DNA of 64,000 nucleotides, from positions 1 through 64,000 of the forward strand of contig JAEZQK010000017.1 of the NCBI GenBank assembly GCA_023413135.1, read 5' to 3'. A model generated the notes under the pieces. That model did not search any database. It was not told the DNA's origin and worked only from the letters and a program-made list of their open reading frames with translations. This document shows positions 40,649-48,721 of the stretch, piece after piece (the stretch's first letter is position 1; every line of letters begins with the position of its first letter). The position numbers were made by a program, and so were the translations under genes. The DNA is from Bacillota bacterium (GTDB taxonomy: Bacteria > Bacillota > Clostridia > Christensenellales > Aristaeellaceae).

Positions 40649-42687
40649 GCGATACAAAAAAACCTCTGTCCCCGAAAAAAGGCCCGGCACGGCCCCGTGG
40701 AGATAAACCTACCTATGCGCGCTCCGCGGGATCAAGGCCCGCCGGGGACAAGCCCGTCTATGGCCGTCCCGCTGGGGCTAGGCCTGCCGGAGATAAACCT
40801 GCTTATGCCCGTCCCGCCGGAGCAAGACCTGCCGGGGCAAGACCCGCTGGCGACAAACCTGCCTATGGCCGTCCCGCCGGAGCTAGGCCTGCCGGAGATA
40901 AACCTGCTTATGCCCGTCCCGCCGGAGCAAGACCTGCCGGGGCAAGACCCGCTGGAGATAAACCTGCATACGCACGCCCTGCCGGGGCAAGGCCTGCCGG
41001 GGCAAGACCCGCTGGAGATAAACCTGCATACGCACGTCCTGCCGGGGCAAAATCTGCTGGAGATAAACCTGCATACGCGCGCCCTACCGGAGCTAGGCCT
41101 ACCGGAGATAAACCTGCCTATGCCCGTCCTTCCGGAGCAAGGCCCGCTGGCGACAAACCCGCCTATGCCCGTCCTTCCGGAGCAAAACCTGCCGGAGACA
41201 AGCGGCCCTATGGCCGCTCCACCGGATCAAAGCCTGCCTTTGGCAAGCCACCTCTTCGTACACACAAAGGTCCGGATAAAGCAAATGCTCCCAAACGTTT
41301 CCGACCTTCCGGGGATACGCCCCCGATTCCCGTAACCATGTCCCTGGGTGCGCGGCAGTTGGCCCTTAACGTTTTGCAGGATGTGCACCGGGATGATGCC
41401 TATGCCTCCCTGGCGCTGGACAAGCGGCTGAAGGAAAGCCATCTGGCCGCCATCGACAAGCGTCTGGCCGCCAATATCGTATACGGCACGCTGGAAAACC
41501 GCATCCGCATCGACTATGCGCTGGACAGCCTGCTGACCAAAACAGACGTGGATCCCCTCATCCGGGACATCCTTCGCCTGAGCGCGTATCAGATTCTGTT
41601 TCTTGACAAGGTGCCCGACAGCGCCGCGGTGAACGAAGGCGTCAAGCTGTGTAAGGAAGCCGGGATGGAGCCGCTAACCGGCTTTGTCAACGGCGTATTG
41701 CGCAACCTTTCCCGCCAGAAGGAGGAAATCTCCTGGCCCAGGCGGGAAGACAATGAAGCGCGGTATATCTCCACGTTGCATTCTGTGCCGGAATGGCTTG
41801 TGGAGCGGCTCATGCAGGCTTATGGCGTGGAAATGGCGGAAAGCATCTGCTCCCACCGCACGCAGCAGCACTTTACCCCCGTGCGCCCAAACCGCATGGC
41901 GCTCACCGACGAAGCCTTTGAGCAGCTTCTTGCCCGCAAGGTCTGGAAGGCGGAGAAGGGGCAAGTCCCCCACGCCTTTCGCATCGGCGGTGCGGTAGAT
42001 ATCGGTGCCGACGCCGATTACCGCAAGGGTCTGTTCTCCATTCAGGGGGAAAGCAGCATGCTGGCGGCGGAGGCCGTGGGGGTTAAGCGCGGCATGCAGG
42101 TACTGGATGCCTGTGCCGCGCCGGGCGGCAAAGCCGCCTTGATGGCTGAAATCATGGACGGCACCGGCCGGGTGCATGCCTGGGATATTCACGAGCACCG
42201 CGTGGCACTCATACAGGCGGTGGCCAAGCGGCTGCACCTGGAAAACCTGCGCCCCATGGTGCGGGATGCCGCCCTATACCGGGAAGAGCTTGCCGACACA
42301 TTTGATGCCGTGCTGCTGGATGCGCCCTGCTCCGGCCTTGGCGTCATGCTGGAAAAGCCGGACGTCAAATACAGGCAAACACCCCAAGCGGTAGCCGCGC
42401 TTGTACAAACGCAAAGAAGGCTGCTGGACACCTTAAGTGCATACGTCAAAAAAGGCGGTATTCTGGTATATGTCACCTGCTCCATATTGCCGGAGGAAAA
42501 CAGCGGGCAAATTGCATCCTTCCTAAAAAACCATCCGGAATTTGTATTGGCTCCGCTGCCGGATACTATCCCGGAAAAATTCCGTCAGCTTTATGGAGAT
42601 ATGGGCTTGCAGCTTTTCGCCCACCTAAACGGGCTGGAGGGCTTCTATATCGCACGGCTTCAAAAGAAAGGAAACATACGTGGATAA
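40645..42687 (+). CDS. rsmB: 16S rRNA m5C967 methyltransferase RsmB with repetitive basic N-terminal tail
   Basis: A 680-residue protein. The last ~449 residues (from Met 232, MSLGARQLALNVLQDV) are a normal RsmB: a NusB-like RNA-binding domain, the SAM loop VLDACAAPGGKAALMAEIM, the cysteine motif LLDAPCSGLGVMLEKPDVKYR and the second catalytic Cys in YVTCSILPEENSGQI. The first ~230 residues are an unusual disordered tail: 11 tandem units of the type GDKPAYARPAGARPA, rich in Arg, Lys, Pro, Ala and Gly and with almost no acidic residues except the unit Asp. The start overlaps the fmt stop and is the only one giving the tail; translation from Met 232 alone would give a standard-length enzyme, but it has no ribosome site. 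Confidence 0.93.
   Translation: MSDTKKPLSPKKGPARPRGDKPTYARSAGSRPAGDKPVYGRPAGARPAGDKPAYARPAGARPAGARPAGDKPAYGRPAGARPAGDKPAYARPAGARPAGARPAGDKPAYARPAGARPAGARPAGDKPAYARPAGAKSAGDKPAYARPTGARPTGDKPAYARPSGARPAGDKPAYARPSGAKPAGDKRPYGRSTGSKPAFGKPPLRTHKGPDKANAPKRFRPSGDTPPIPVTMSLGARQLALNVLQDVHRDDAYASLALDKRLKESHLAAIDKRLAANIVYGTLENRIRIDYALDSLLTKTDVDPLIRDILRLSAYQILFLDKVPDSAAVNEGVKLCKEAGMEPLTGFVNGVLRNLSRQKEEISWPRREDNEARYISTLHSVPEWLVERLMQAYGVEMAESICSHRTQQHFTPVRPNRMALTDEAFEQLLARKVWKAEKGQVPHAFRIGGAVDIGADADYRKGLFSIQGESSMLAAEAVGVKRGMQVLDACAAPGGKAALMAEIMDGTGRVHAWDIHEHRVALIQAVAKRLHLENLRPMVRDAALYREELADTFDAVLLDAPCSGLGVMLEKPDVKYRQTPQAVAALVQTQRRLLDTLSAYVKKGGILVYVTCSILPEENSGQIASFLKNHPEFVLAPLPDTIPEKFRQLYGDMGLQLFAHLNGLEGFYIARLQKKGNIRG
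40699..41238 (+). repeat. 45/60-bp tandem coding repeats in rsmB
   Basis: Eleven in-frame units cover residues 19-198. Eight are 15 residues (45 bases, GDKPAYARPAGARPA-like); three are 20 residues because GARPA is doubled. Units differ by single substitutions (Y/R, S/T/P, K/R), so they arose by duplication and have since diverged slightly. They create a spurious repetitive frame in +2 and on the other strand. Confidence 0.95.
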
Positions 42688-43717
42688 ACCCCAATTGCTG
42701 GGCTACTTGCCGGAGGAGCTTGCGGCCTTTTTCAAGGAGCGTGGGCAGCCTGCCTTCCGGGCGGAGCAGGTGTTCACCTGGCTTCACCGGGGCTCGGAGT
42801 ACGGCGATATGTCCAACGTGCCCAAAGCCCTCCGGGATTGGCTTTGCGAGAACACCGTCGCCCAGCCGGTTTCCATTTTGCAAACCCATGTGTCACGGCT
42901 GGATGGCACGGTGAAATTCCTGTTTGGTTTGACCGATGGCAACTGTGTGGAAGGCGTGCTGATGAGTTATCATCACGGCCACACCCTTTGCATTTCCACC
43001 CAGGTGGGCTGCCGCATGGGCTGCGCCTTTTGCGCAAGCACCCTGGGCGGATGTGTAAGAAGCCTTACCACGGCGGAAATGCTGGGGCAGATCCAATGCG
43101 CCAACCGTCACTTGAACGGTGAAAGCCGGGTGCACAACATCGTGTTGATGGGCAGCGGAGAACCGCTGGACAACTATGACAACGTGATGTGTTTTTTCCG
43201 GTTGGTCAACCATGAAAAGGGCCTGAACATCAGCCTTCGCAGCGTCTCCCTAAGCACCTGCGGCCTGGCGGACAAGATCCGCGATCTGGCGGAGGAAGGC
43301 CTCCCGGTTACGCTATCCGTTTCGCTGCACGCACCCAATGATGAAATCCGCCGGCAAACCATGCCCGTTGCCAAAGCATACCCTATGGATGTATTGCTTT
43401 CCGCCTGCCGTTACTACATCGAAAAAACGGGCCGCCGGGTGATCTTCGAATACGCGCTCATCGACAAAGTCAACGCTGAGCCCGCCCACGCGGAGGAACT
43501 GGCCTCAAGGCTTCGCGGCATGCAATGCCATGTGAATGTGATTCCTTTAAATACCGTGGCGGAGCGGGATTTGAAAGGTGTTTCGGAAAAGAAGATCGAA
43601 GCTTTTTTGCAAACACTTGACCGCAAGCACATATCCGCCACCAGGCGGCGGGAAATGGGCGATGATATTCAGGGGGCTTGTGGCCAGCTGCGCAGGAAAA
43701 CGCTGAATTTAGGATAA
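42680..43717 (+). CDS. rlmN: 23S rRNA/tRNA adenine-C2 methyltransferase RlmN
   Basis: A 345-residue radical SAM enzyme making m2A2503 in 23S rRNA and m2A37 in tRNA. The cluster motif is CRMGCAFC (STQVGCRMGCAFCASTLGG), with MGSGEPLDNYDNV and LSVSLHAPNDEIR as SAM-binding blocks. The second catalytic Cys is in GACGQLRRK near the C-terminus. The GTG start at 42680 has AAAGGAAA upstream and overlaps the rsmB stop by 8 bases. Confidence 0.96.
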   Translation: MDKPQLLGYLPEELAAFFKERGQPAFRAEQVFTWLHRGSEYGDMSNVPKALRDWLCENTVAQPVSILQTHVSRLDGTVKFLFGLTDGNCVEGVLMSYHHGHTLCISTQVGCRMGCAFCASTLGGCVRSLTTAEMLGQIQCANRHLNGESRVHNIVLMGSGEPLDNYDNVMCFFRLVNHEKGLNISLRSVSLSTCGLADKIRDLAEEGLPVTLSVSLHAPNDEIRRQTMPVAKAYPMDVLLSACRYYIEKTGRRVIFEYALIDKVNAEPAHAEELASRLRGMQCHVNVIPLNTVAERDLKGVSEKKIEAFLQTLDRKHISATRRREMGDDIQGACGQLRRKTLNLG

Positions 43718-43745
43718 ATGTTATGCAATACCAAGGAGGGATACC

Positions 43746-44453
43746 ATGATTGTGGCATCCAGGACCCACGCCGGATGGGTGCGCCCCAACAATCAGGATA
43801 CGCTGCTGCTTTATGGCAGGCTGTACGGCGTTGCCGACGGCATGGGGGGCCATAACGGCGGCGAGGTGGCCAGCAACAGTGCAGCAGAGGTGATCGGTGA
43901 CATGCTTTCCGGCCTTGAGCCCAATGAAAAAAGGCTGGAAACAGGCATCCAGGCGGCCAACCGCAGGCTGTATGAACAGCAATCCCAGGATGCGGCCCTT
44001 TCCGGTATGGGAACCACGATCACGGTGCTGTGGGAAGGCAATGATGCAGTTTTTATCGGCCATGTCGGCGACAGCCGGGCCTATTTATTGCGGAATGGCG
44101 TATTCACCCAGGTCACCCAGGACCATTCCGTGGTGGCGGAGATGATGCGCCAGGGCATACTCACCAAGGAAAAGGCCAAAAAGCATCCCTACCGCAATGT
44201 GATTACAAGGGCCGTGGGCACCTCCTCGGGCATTGAGGTGGATGTGATCCGCCAGGAAAAAAAGCCCGGCGACATCTGGCTTATCTGCTCCGACGGGCTG
44301 TTTACCATGGTAGAGGAATCGGAGATTGAAAACGTGCTGAAGACGCTTCCTTTGGACGAGGCGGCGGAGCATCTTTTGAAACTGGCGCTGGACAATGGCG
44401 GGCGTGATAATATTTCTCTTGTGCTGCTGAAGGTAACGGAGGTGGCGCAATGA
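43746..44453 (+). CDS. prpC: PP2C-type Ser/Thr phosphatase (PrpC/Stp)
   Basis: A 235-residue metal-dependent phosphatase. Metal-binding motifs are present: RTHAGWVRPNNQD (motif 1), YGVADGMGGHNGGEVAS (motif 2), FIGHVGDSRAYLLRNG and the final GGRDNISLVLLKV. It reverses phosphorylation by the PrkC kinase encoded next; its stop overlaps the kinase start by 4 bases, so both are made together. AAGGAGGG precedes the ATG. Confidence 0.96.
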   Translation: MIVASRTHAGWVRPNNQDTLLLYGRLYGVADGMGGHNGGEVASNSAAEVIGDMLSGLEPNEKRLETGIQAANRRLYEQQSQDAALSGMGTTITVLWEGNDAVFIGHVGDSRAYLLRNGVFTQVTQDHSVVAEMMRQGILTKEKAKKHPYRNVITRAVGTSSGIEVDVIRQEKKPGDIWLICSDGLFTMVEESEIENVLKTLPLDEAAEHLLKLALDNGGRDNISLVLLKVTEVAQ

Positions 44454-46357
44454 CAGGACGCATGATTGCCCAGCGGTATCAAATACTGGACACCATTGGA
44501 AAGGGCGGCATGGCCATCGTCTACCGGGCCATCGATAACCGTACAGGCCATAGCGTGGCCATCAAGGTGCTCCGGCCCGAGTTTAGTCAGGATGAAGAAT
44601 TTTTGAACCGCTTTCAGCGGGAGGCCGAGGCGGCCAGCAAGGTATCCCATCATAATATTGTAAATCTTCTGGATGTGGGGATGGACGGGGACAGCCGATA
44701 TCTTGTCATGGAGTACGTCCAGGGCAAGACCCTCAAGGAAGTCATCCGTCAAAAAGGCAAACTCCCCTATACCACCGCGGTGCAAATCGCCATCCGCATC
44801 CTGTCCGCATTGCAGCACACCCACCGGAACGGTATCATCCATAGGGATATCAAACCCCAAAACATACTGGTGCAGTCGGAAGGCCACATCAAGGTGGCGG
44901 ATTTTGGCATCGCCCGCATGGCCAACAGTTCCACCCTCACCAAGGGCGACAGCGTGATGGGTTCCGTGCATTACTTCTCGCCGGAGCAGGCGGCAGGTGA
45001 AAACGTGGCCGAAACCAGCGACATCTACAGCGTAGGCGTGGTCATGTATGAAATGCTCACGGGGCAGGTGCCCTTTGATGGCGATAGCCCCGTGGCCGTA
45101 GCCATGCAGCATTTGCACAACGCGCCAAGGCCAATCTCGGAACTTAGCCCCGATGTGCCTGCCGCCGTAGCACATGTGGTGTCGGTAGCCATGGAAAAGG
45201 AACCGCGATACCGCTATCAGAGCGCGCTGGAAATGGCTACAGACCTGAAAAAGGCGCTGGAGGGCAAAGTGGATCTTTCGGATCAAAAAAGCGACAGCCA
45301 GCCTATTCCGCCGCTGAACGGCCAGGGCACAGGCCCTGTTAAAGCCATCCGCAGCGATACGGCCCGCAGGCGAAACGCGCTTTCGCAGCAGGCAAAAATG
45401 CGGCTGCGTGTCCGCAAAACGTTGCGTTGGATCCTCACCATCCTCATGGCCGGCATGGTCTTTTTCGGCTTGTACCTGGGCGGGAGGGAAATTTACGACA
45501 GGCTAAGCACCGGAACCACCGCCCCCGACCTGATCGGGCAGGACGAGCAAACGGCCATCCGCTTAAGCGAGCATGCGGGCCTGAAGACAGAAGTGCTGTA
45601 CATTCACCATGCCGCCATACCGGCCGGAGTGGTCATATTGCAGACGCCGGAATACGATACGGAAATGCGCAAGGGCGAAACGATAGTGCTGCACATATCC
45701 AAAGGACCCGACCCCAACGTGCGGCTGATGCCAAAAGTCACGGGCATGTTATACGGCGACGCTGTGCTGAATCTGCAAAACCTTGGCATCGCCATGGTGG
45801 TGGCTGAAAAGGTGATTTCCACCGAACCTGTGAATACCATCCTTTCCCAAACGCCGGAGGCCAACGAGCCTTACAATGCCGGAGATACGGTGCAGGTGGT
45901 GATATCCGGCGGCAGCGCCATCGTTCCGGATTTGAGCAACCTTACGCCGGAAGACGCACAGGCAACGCTAACGCAAAACGATTTGGTGCAGGGAGAGATG
46001 CAGTCGAAGGAAGTATCCGACAATGCCCTGGATGGAAAAATCATCAGCCAGCAGCCCATCGGCGGCACGCAGGTGATACAGGGCACTTTAGTAAGCTTCA
46101 CTGTTGCGGAATCGGAAAGCAGGCGCCACAAAGCGACCGTGACGATTACCATGCCCGAAACCACAACCGGTGTCCATATAAGGGTAACGCTGGTGGATTT
46201 AAACGGCGTGGAGGCTGAAAAATACGCCGCCGTCCATGCGGCGGACAGCGATCCCAATCCGCAGATCGAGCTGTACAGTGACATGCCGGGCGTCATGACC
46301 TACAAGGTGTATTTTGATGATGTCTTTGCGTATGAAGATACCGTAACGCTTAATTAG
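44450..46357 (+). CDS. prkC: Ser/Thr kinase with PASTA domains (PrkC)
   Basis: A 635-residue membrane kinase sensing peptidoglycan fragments in related bacteria and linked there to growth and spore germination. The kinase domain (about 10-270) has GKGGMAIVYRA, catalytic HRDIKPQNIL and DFGIARM. The membrane helix is at about 325-347. Three outside PASTA repeats follow (TAPDLIGQDEQTAI..., MPKVTGMLYGDAV..., VPDLSNLTPEDAQ...). The last ~85 residues form an extra Ig-like beta domain (KATVTITMPETTTGVHIRVTL...MTYKVYFDD), also seen in some clostridial PrkC. The start overlaps prpC. Confidence 0.96.
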   Translation: MTGRMIAQRYQILDTIGKGGMAIVYRAIDNRTGHSVAIKVLRPEFSQDEEFLNRFQREAEAASKVSHHNIVNLLDVGMDGDSRYLVMEYVQGKTLKEVIRQKGKLPYTTAVQIAIRILSALQHTHRNGIIHRDIKPQNILVQSEGHIKVADFGIARMANSSTLTKGDSVMGSVHYFSPEQAAGENVAETSDIYSVGVVMYEMLTGQVPFDGDSPVAVAMQHLHNAPRPISELSPDVPAAVAHVVSVAMEKEPRYRYQSALEMATDLKKALEGKVDLSDQKSDSQPIPPLNGQGTGPVKAIRSDTARRRNALSQQAKMRLRVRKTLRWILTILMAGMVFFGLYLGGREIYDRLSTGTTAPDLIGQDEQTAIRLSEHAGLKTEVLYIHHAAIPAGVVILQTPEYDTEMRKGETIVLHISKGPDPNVRLMPKVTGMLYGDAVLNLQNLGIAMVVAEKVISTEPVNTILSQTPEANEPYNAGDTVQVVISGGSAIVPDLSNLTPEDAQATLTQNDLVQGEMQSKEVSDNALDGKIISQQPIGGTQVIQGTLVSFTVAESESRRHKATVTITMPETTTGVHIRVTLVDLNGVEAEKYAAVHAADSDPNPQIELYSDMPGVMTYKVYFDDVFAYEDTVTLN

Positions 46358-46374
46358 GAGGCTGATCATCTTTC

Positions 46375-47250
46375 ATGGAGGGCAGGATCGTGCTGGGCCT
46401 GGGCGGGCTGTATACCGTTAGGGATGCTTGCGGAACAGAATACGTATTAAGGGCCAAGGGCAAGTTCCGCCGCATGAAGCTGACGCCCCTGGTAGGCGAC
46501 AATGTGGTGTTCACCCCCGGCACAGGCGACGAGCATGGCTGGGTGGAGGAAATCCTGCCCCGTGTCTCCGTAAGCCTCCGGCCCCCGGCGGCCAATGTGC
46601 AGCTTTTGATCGTGGTGGTGGCCCCTGCGCCGGCACCTGATCTTTTGCTGGTGGACCGGCTGCTGGTAGGCGCCCGGCAGCAGCATATGGACGTGCTGCT
46701 GGTGCTGAATAAGCGGGAGTTGGACCCCCTGCTTCCGGAGCAGCTGGCCAAGGAATATGAGAAAGCAGATATCTCCTTCTTATCCGTAAGCGCGCTTCAG
46801 GCCGACAGTTTGAACAGGCTCCGGGAAAAGATGTGCGGAAAGCTCTGCTGCCTTGCCGGTCAATCCGGTGTGGGCAAAAGCACGCTGCTCAACACGCTGT
46901 TCGGACTGTCACTCAAGACCGGCGAAATCAGTCAAAAGATCGAGCGGGGCCGCCACACCACCCGCCATGCGGAGCTGCTTTCAAAGGACGGCCTTGAGGT
47001 TCTGGATACGCCGGGTTTCAGCCTTTGGGAAATGGCGGAGCCCATGGACCCTGTGCTATTGCAGGATTATTACCCGGAGTTTATTCCTTATCTGGATCAA
47101 TGCAAGTTCTCCCCCTGCTATCACCACACCGAGCCCGGGTGTCATGTGCTGGCTGCGGTGAACCGGGGAGAACTTAATCGTGAGCGGATCACAAGGTATC
47201 ACGCGCTTCTTTGTGAATGGAAGCAGTTGTGGAGGGAACGGTATGATTAA
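46375..47250 (+). CDS. rsgA: Ribosome small-subunit GTPase RsgA
   Basis: A 291-residue circularly permuted GTPase in 30S subunit maturation. An N-terminal OB fold is followed by G4 (LVLNKRELD), then G1 GQSGVGKSTLLNTLFG and G3 DTPGFS, in the permuted order diagnostic of the family. The C-terminal zinc knuckle is CKFSPCYHHTEPGCHV. GGAGG lies upstream of the ATG with a longer spacing of about 13. The stop overlaps rpe by 8 bases. Confidence 0.96.
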   Translation: MEGRIVLGLGGLYTVRDACGTEYVLRAKGKFRRMKLTPLVGDNVVFTPGTGDEHGWVEEILPRVSVSLRPPAANVQLLIVVVAPAPAPDLLLVDRLLVGARQQHMDVLLVLNKRELDPLLPEQLAKEYEKADISFLSVSALQADSLNRLREKMCGKLCCLAGQSGVGKSTLLNTLFGLSLKTGEISQKIERGRHTTRHAELLSKDGLEVLDTPGFSLWEMAEPMDPVLLQDYYPEFIPYLDQCKFSPCYHHTEPGCHVLAAVNRGELNRERITRYHALLCEWKQLWRERYD

Positions 47251-47893
47251 GATCGCTCCATCGGTATTGGCGGCTAACGTGCTGCGCATGGGCGAGGATG
47301 TGCGCCGCATGATAGATGCCGGGTGCGACTGGCTGCACGTAGATATCATGGATGGAAACTTTGTACCCAACCTGTCCTACGGCCCGGCGCTGGTCAAGGC
47401 ACTGAAAAAAGAAGTCACACTGCCCCTTGATGTGCACCTTATGGTAAAGCATCCTGAACATTTTATCGAAACCTTTTTTAAGGCGGGGGCCCAAATCCTT
47501 ACCGTGCATGAGGAAGTTGAATATCCCCTATCGTCTTTGCTGGATATGATTCATGGCCTTGGCCTTTTGGCGGGCGCATCCATAAAGCCGGCCACCCCCG
47601 TAGCAAATCTTGAAAAATATCTGCCCATGCTGGATATGGTCCTGGTCATGACAGTGGAACCGGGCTTTGGCGGACAAGCCTTCATGCCGGACATGGTGCA
47701 AAAGATACGGGAGCTTCGGGCCATGGGTTATGGCGGCATCATCGAGGTGGACGGCGGCGTAAGCCCAAACAACGCCAAGCTGCTCATCGACAGCGGCGCC
47801 ACGGCGCTGGTGATGGGCACGGCGCTGTTCACAGCGCAGAGCCCCGCCAAGATCATTCAGGACATACGTGCCATGGAAAAAACGCATGGATGA
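47243..47893 (+). CDS. rpe: Ribulose-phosphate 3-epimerase
   Basis: A 216-residue TIM-barrel epimerase of the pentose phosphate pathway. Typical blocks: KIAPSVLAANVLRMGEDV, WLHVDIMDGNFVPNLSYGP (catalytic Asp and metal ligands), LPLDVHLMVKHPEHFIE, VLVMTVEPGFGGQAFMPDMV and IEVDGGVSPNNAKLL. The ATG at 47243 has GGAGGGA upstream and overlaps the rsgA stop by 8 bases. In B. subtilis a thiamine pyrophosphokinase gene follows; here an SLOG-fold gene takes that place. Confidence 0.96.
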   Translation: MIKIAPSVLAANVLRMGEDVRRMIDAGCDWLHVDIMDGNFVPNLSYGPALVKALKKEVTLPLDVHLMVKHPEHFIETFFKAGAQILTVHEEVEYPLSSLLDMIHGLGLLAGASIKPATPVANLEKYLPMLDMVLVMTVEPGFGGQAFMPDMVQKIRELRAMGYGGIIEVDGGVSPNNAKLLIDSGATALVMGTALFTAQSPAKIIQDIRAMEKTHG

Positions 47894-48413
47894 TCAAGGC
47901 AAAACAAACAGCAATATATCCTGCTGCTTTACCGGGCACCGGCCGGAGCATTTGCCTTGGGGCCACATGGAAACACGGCAGGATTGCATGGATTATTATT
48001 TGAAGTTGTGGCGTGCTACGGAAGACATGATCGAAGCGGGTTGCCGCGTATTTTACTGCGGCATGGCACGGGGCATTGATACAATGGCCGCCCAAATCGT
48101 GCTGGGCCTTCGGGAAGCCAAGCCTGAACTTGGACTTAAGCTCATCGCCGTATGTCCCCACGCGGATCAGGCATCTTTCTGGAACGCAAAAGACAAGCAA
48201 ATGCATCAATTTTTATTAAGCATGGCTGATGAAGTAGTTATATTGGCGCCTGCCTATACCCCCTCCTGCTTCCACCGCCGCAATAGGTTCATGGTGGACA
48301 GATGCGATTATGTGATCGCCGGGTTTGACGGCGTCACCAAAGGCGGCACCGCCTCCACGGTAACCTATGCCAGGCGGCGCGGCAAGCAAATACTGGTGGT
48401 TCCTCCCGCATAA
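47886..48413 (+). CDS. SLOG-fold protein of the DUF1273 (YpsA-like) family
   Basis: A 175-residue protein with the SLOG/YpsA Rossmann features: SCCFTGHRPEHLPWG near the N-terminus (nucleotide-binding GHR), FYCGMARGIDTMAAQIVLGLREA and, near the end, RCDYVIAGFDGVTKGGTASTVTYARRRGKQILVV. SLOG domains are thought to bind nucleotide-derived ligands; YpsA has been linked to cell division in Firmicutes. The start at 47886 overlaps the rpe stop by 8 bases, so it belongs to the superoperon. Its exact function is unknown. Confidence 0.88.
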   Translation: MDDQGKTNSNISCCFTGHRPEHLPWGHMETRQDCMDYYLKLWRATEDMIEAGCRVFYCGMARGIDTMAAQIVLGLREAKPELGLKLIAVCPHADQASFWNAKDKQMHQFLLSMADEVVILAPAYTPSCFHRRNRFMVDRCDYVIAGFDGVTKGGTASTVTYARRRGKQILVVPPA

Positions 48414-48460
48414 AAGCCCCTATTTCCTGCCATGATACCTATGAAATGGAGGGGCAGGAA

Positions 48461-48589
48461 ATGACAGATCAGCGCTTTTCTAAGGAACCACATAGGCAGG
48501 ACGACGGGAAGGAAAAAACCCGCGAACCGATATTGCTCACACCTCCGGCCAAGAAGCTCCGCATGAGCCGCAGGAAGGTAGAACATTAG
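48461..48589 (+). CDS. Small basic hypothetical protein (42 aa)
   Basis: A 42-codon open frame starting MTDQRFSKEPHRQDD and ending KKLRMSRRKVEH, strongly charged and basic at the C-terminus, with no membrane segment. GGAGG lies 8 bases before the ATG, which is why I list it. It sits 47 bases after the SLOG gene on the same strand and may be the last gene of that operon. I recognise no family; chance occurrence is possible. Confidence 0.45.
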   Translation: MTDQRFSKEPHRQDDGKEKTREPILLTPPAKKLRMSRRKVEH

Positions 48590-48721
48590 AAGCCGCTGCT
48601 TTCGTATCACCCCATGTTTAAAGTCAGGGGATGCGAAGGCAGGGTCTTTCTTTATATATTCGGATAAAGCAAGTGGTGGGCCATATGCAACCAACGTTGC
48701 TTCGCAAAGAAAGGGGTTTGC

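Noticed and set aside
40699..41238. CRISPR array
   Set aside because: Repeats are contiguous, in frame and coding, with no spacers and no cas genes nearby.
40697..41335. Second repetitive open frame within rsmB
   Set aside because: Same repeats in another frame; the in-frame product continues into a perfect RsmB core and is coupled to fmt.
44189..45286. 365-codon minus-strand open frame across prpC/prkC
   Set aside because: Antisense shadow of the kinase gene in GC-rich DNA; His/Gly-rich product and no ribosome site.
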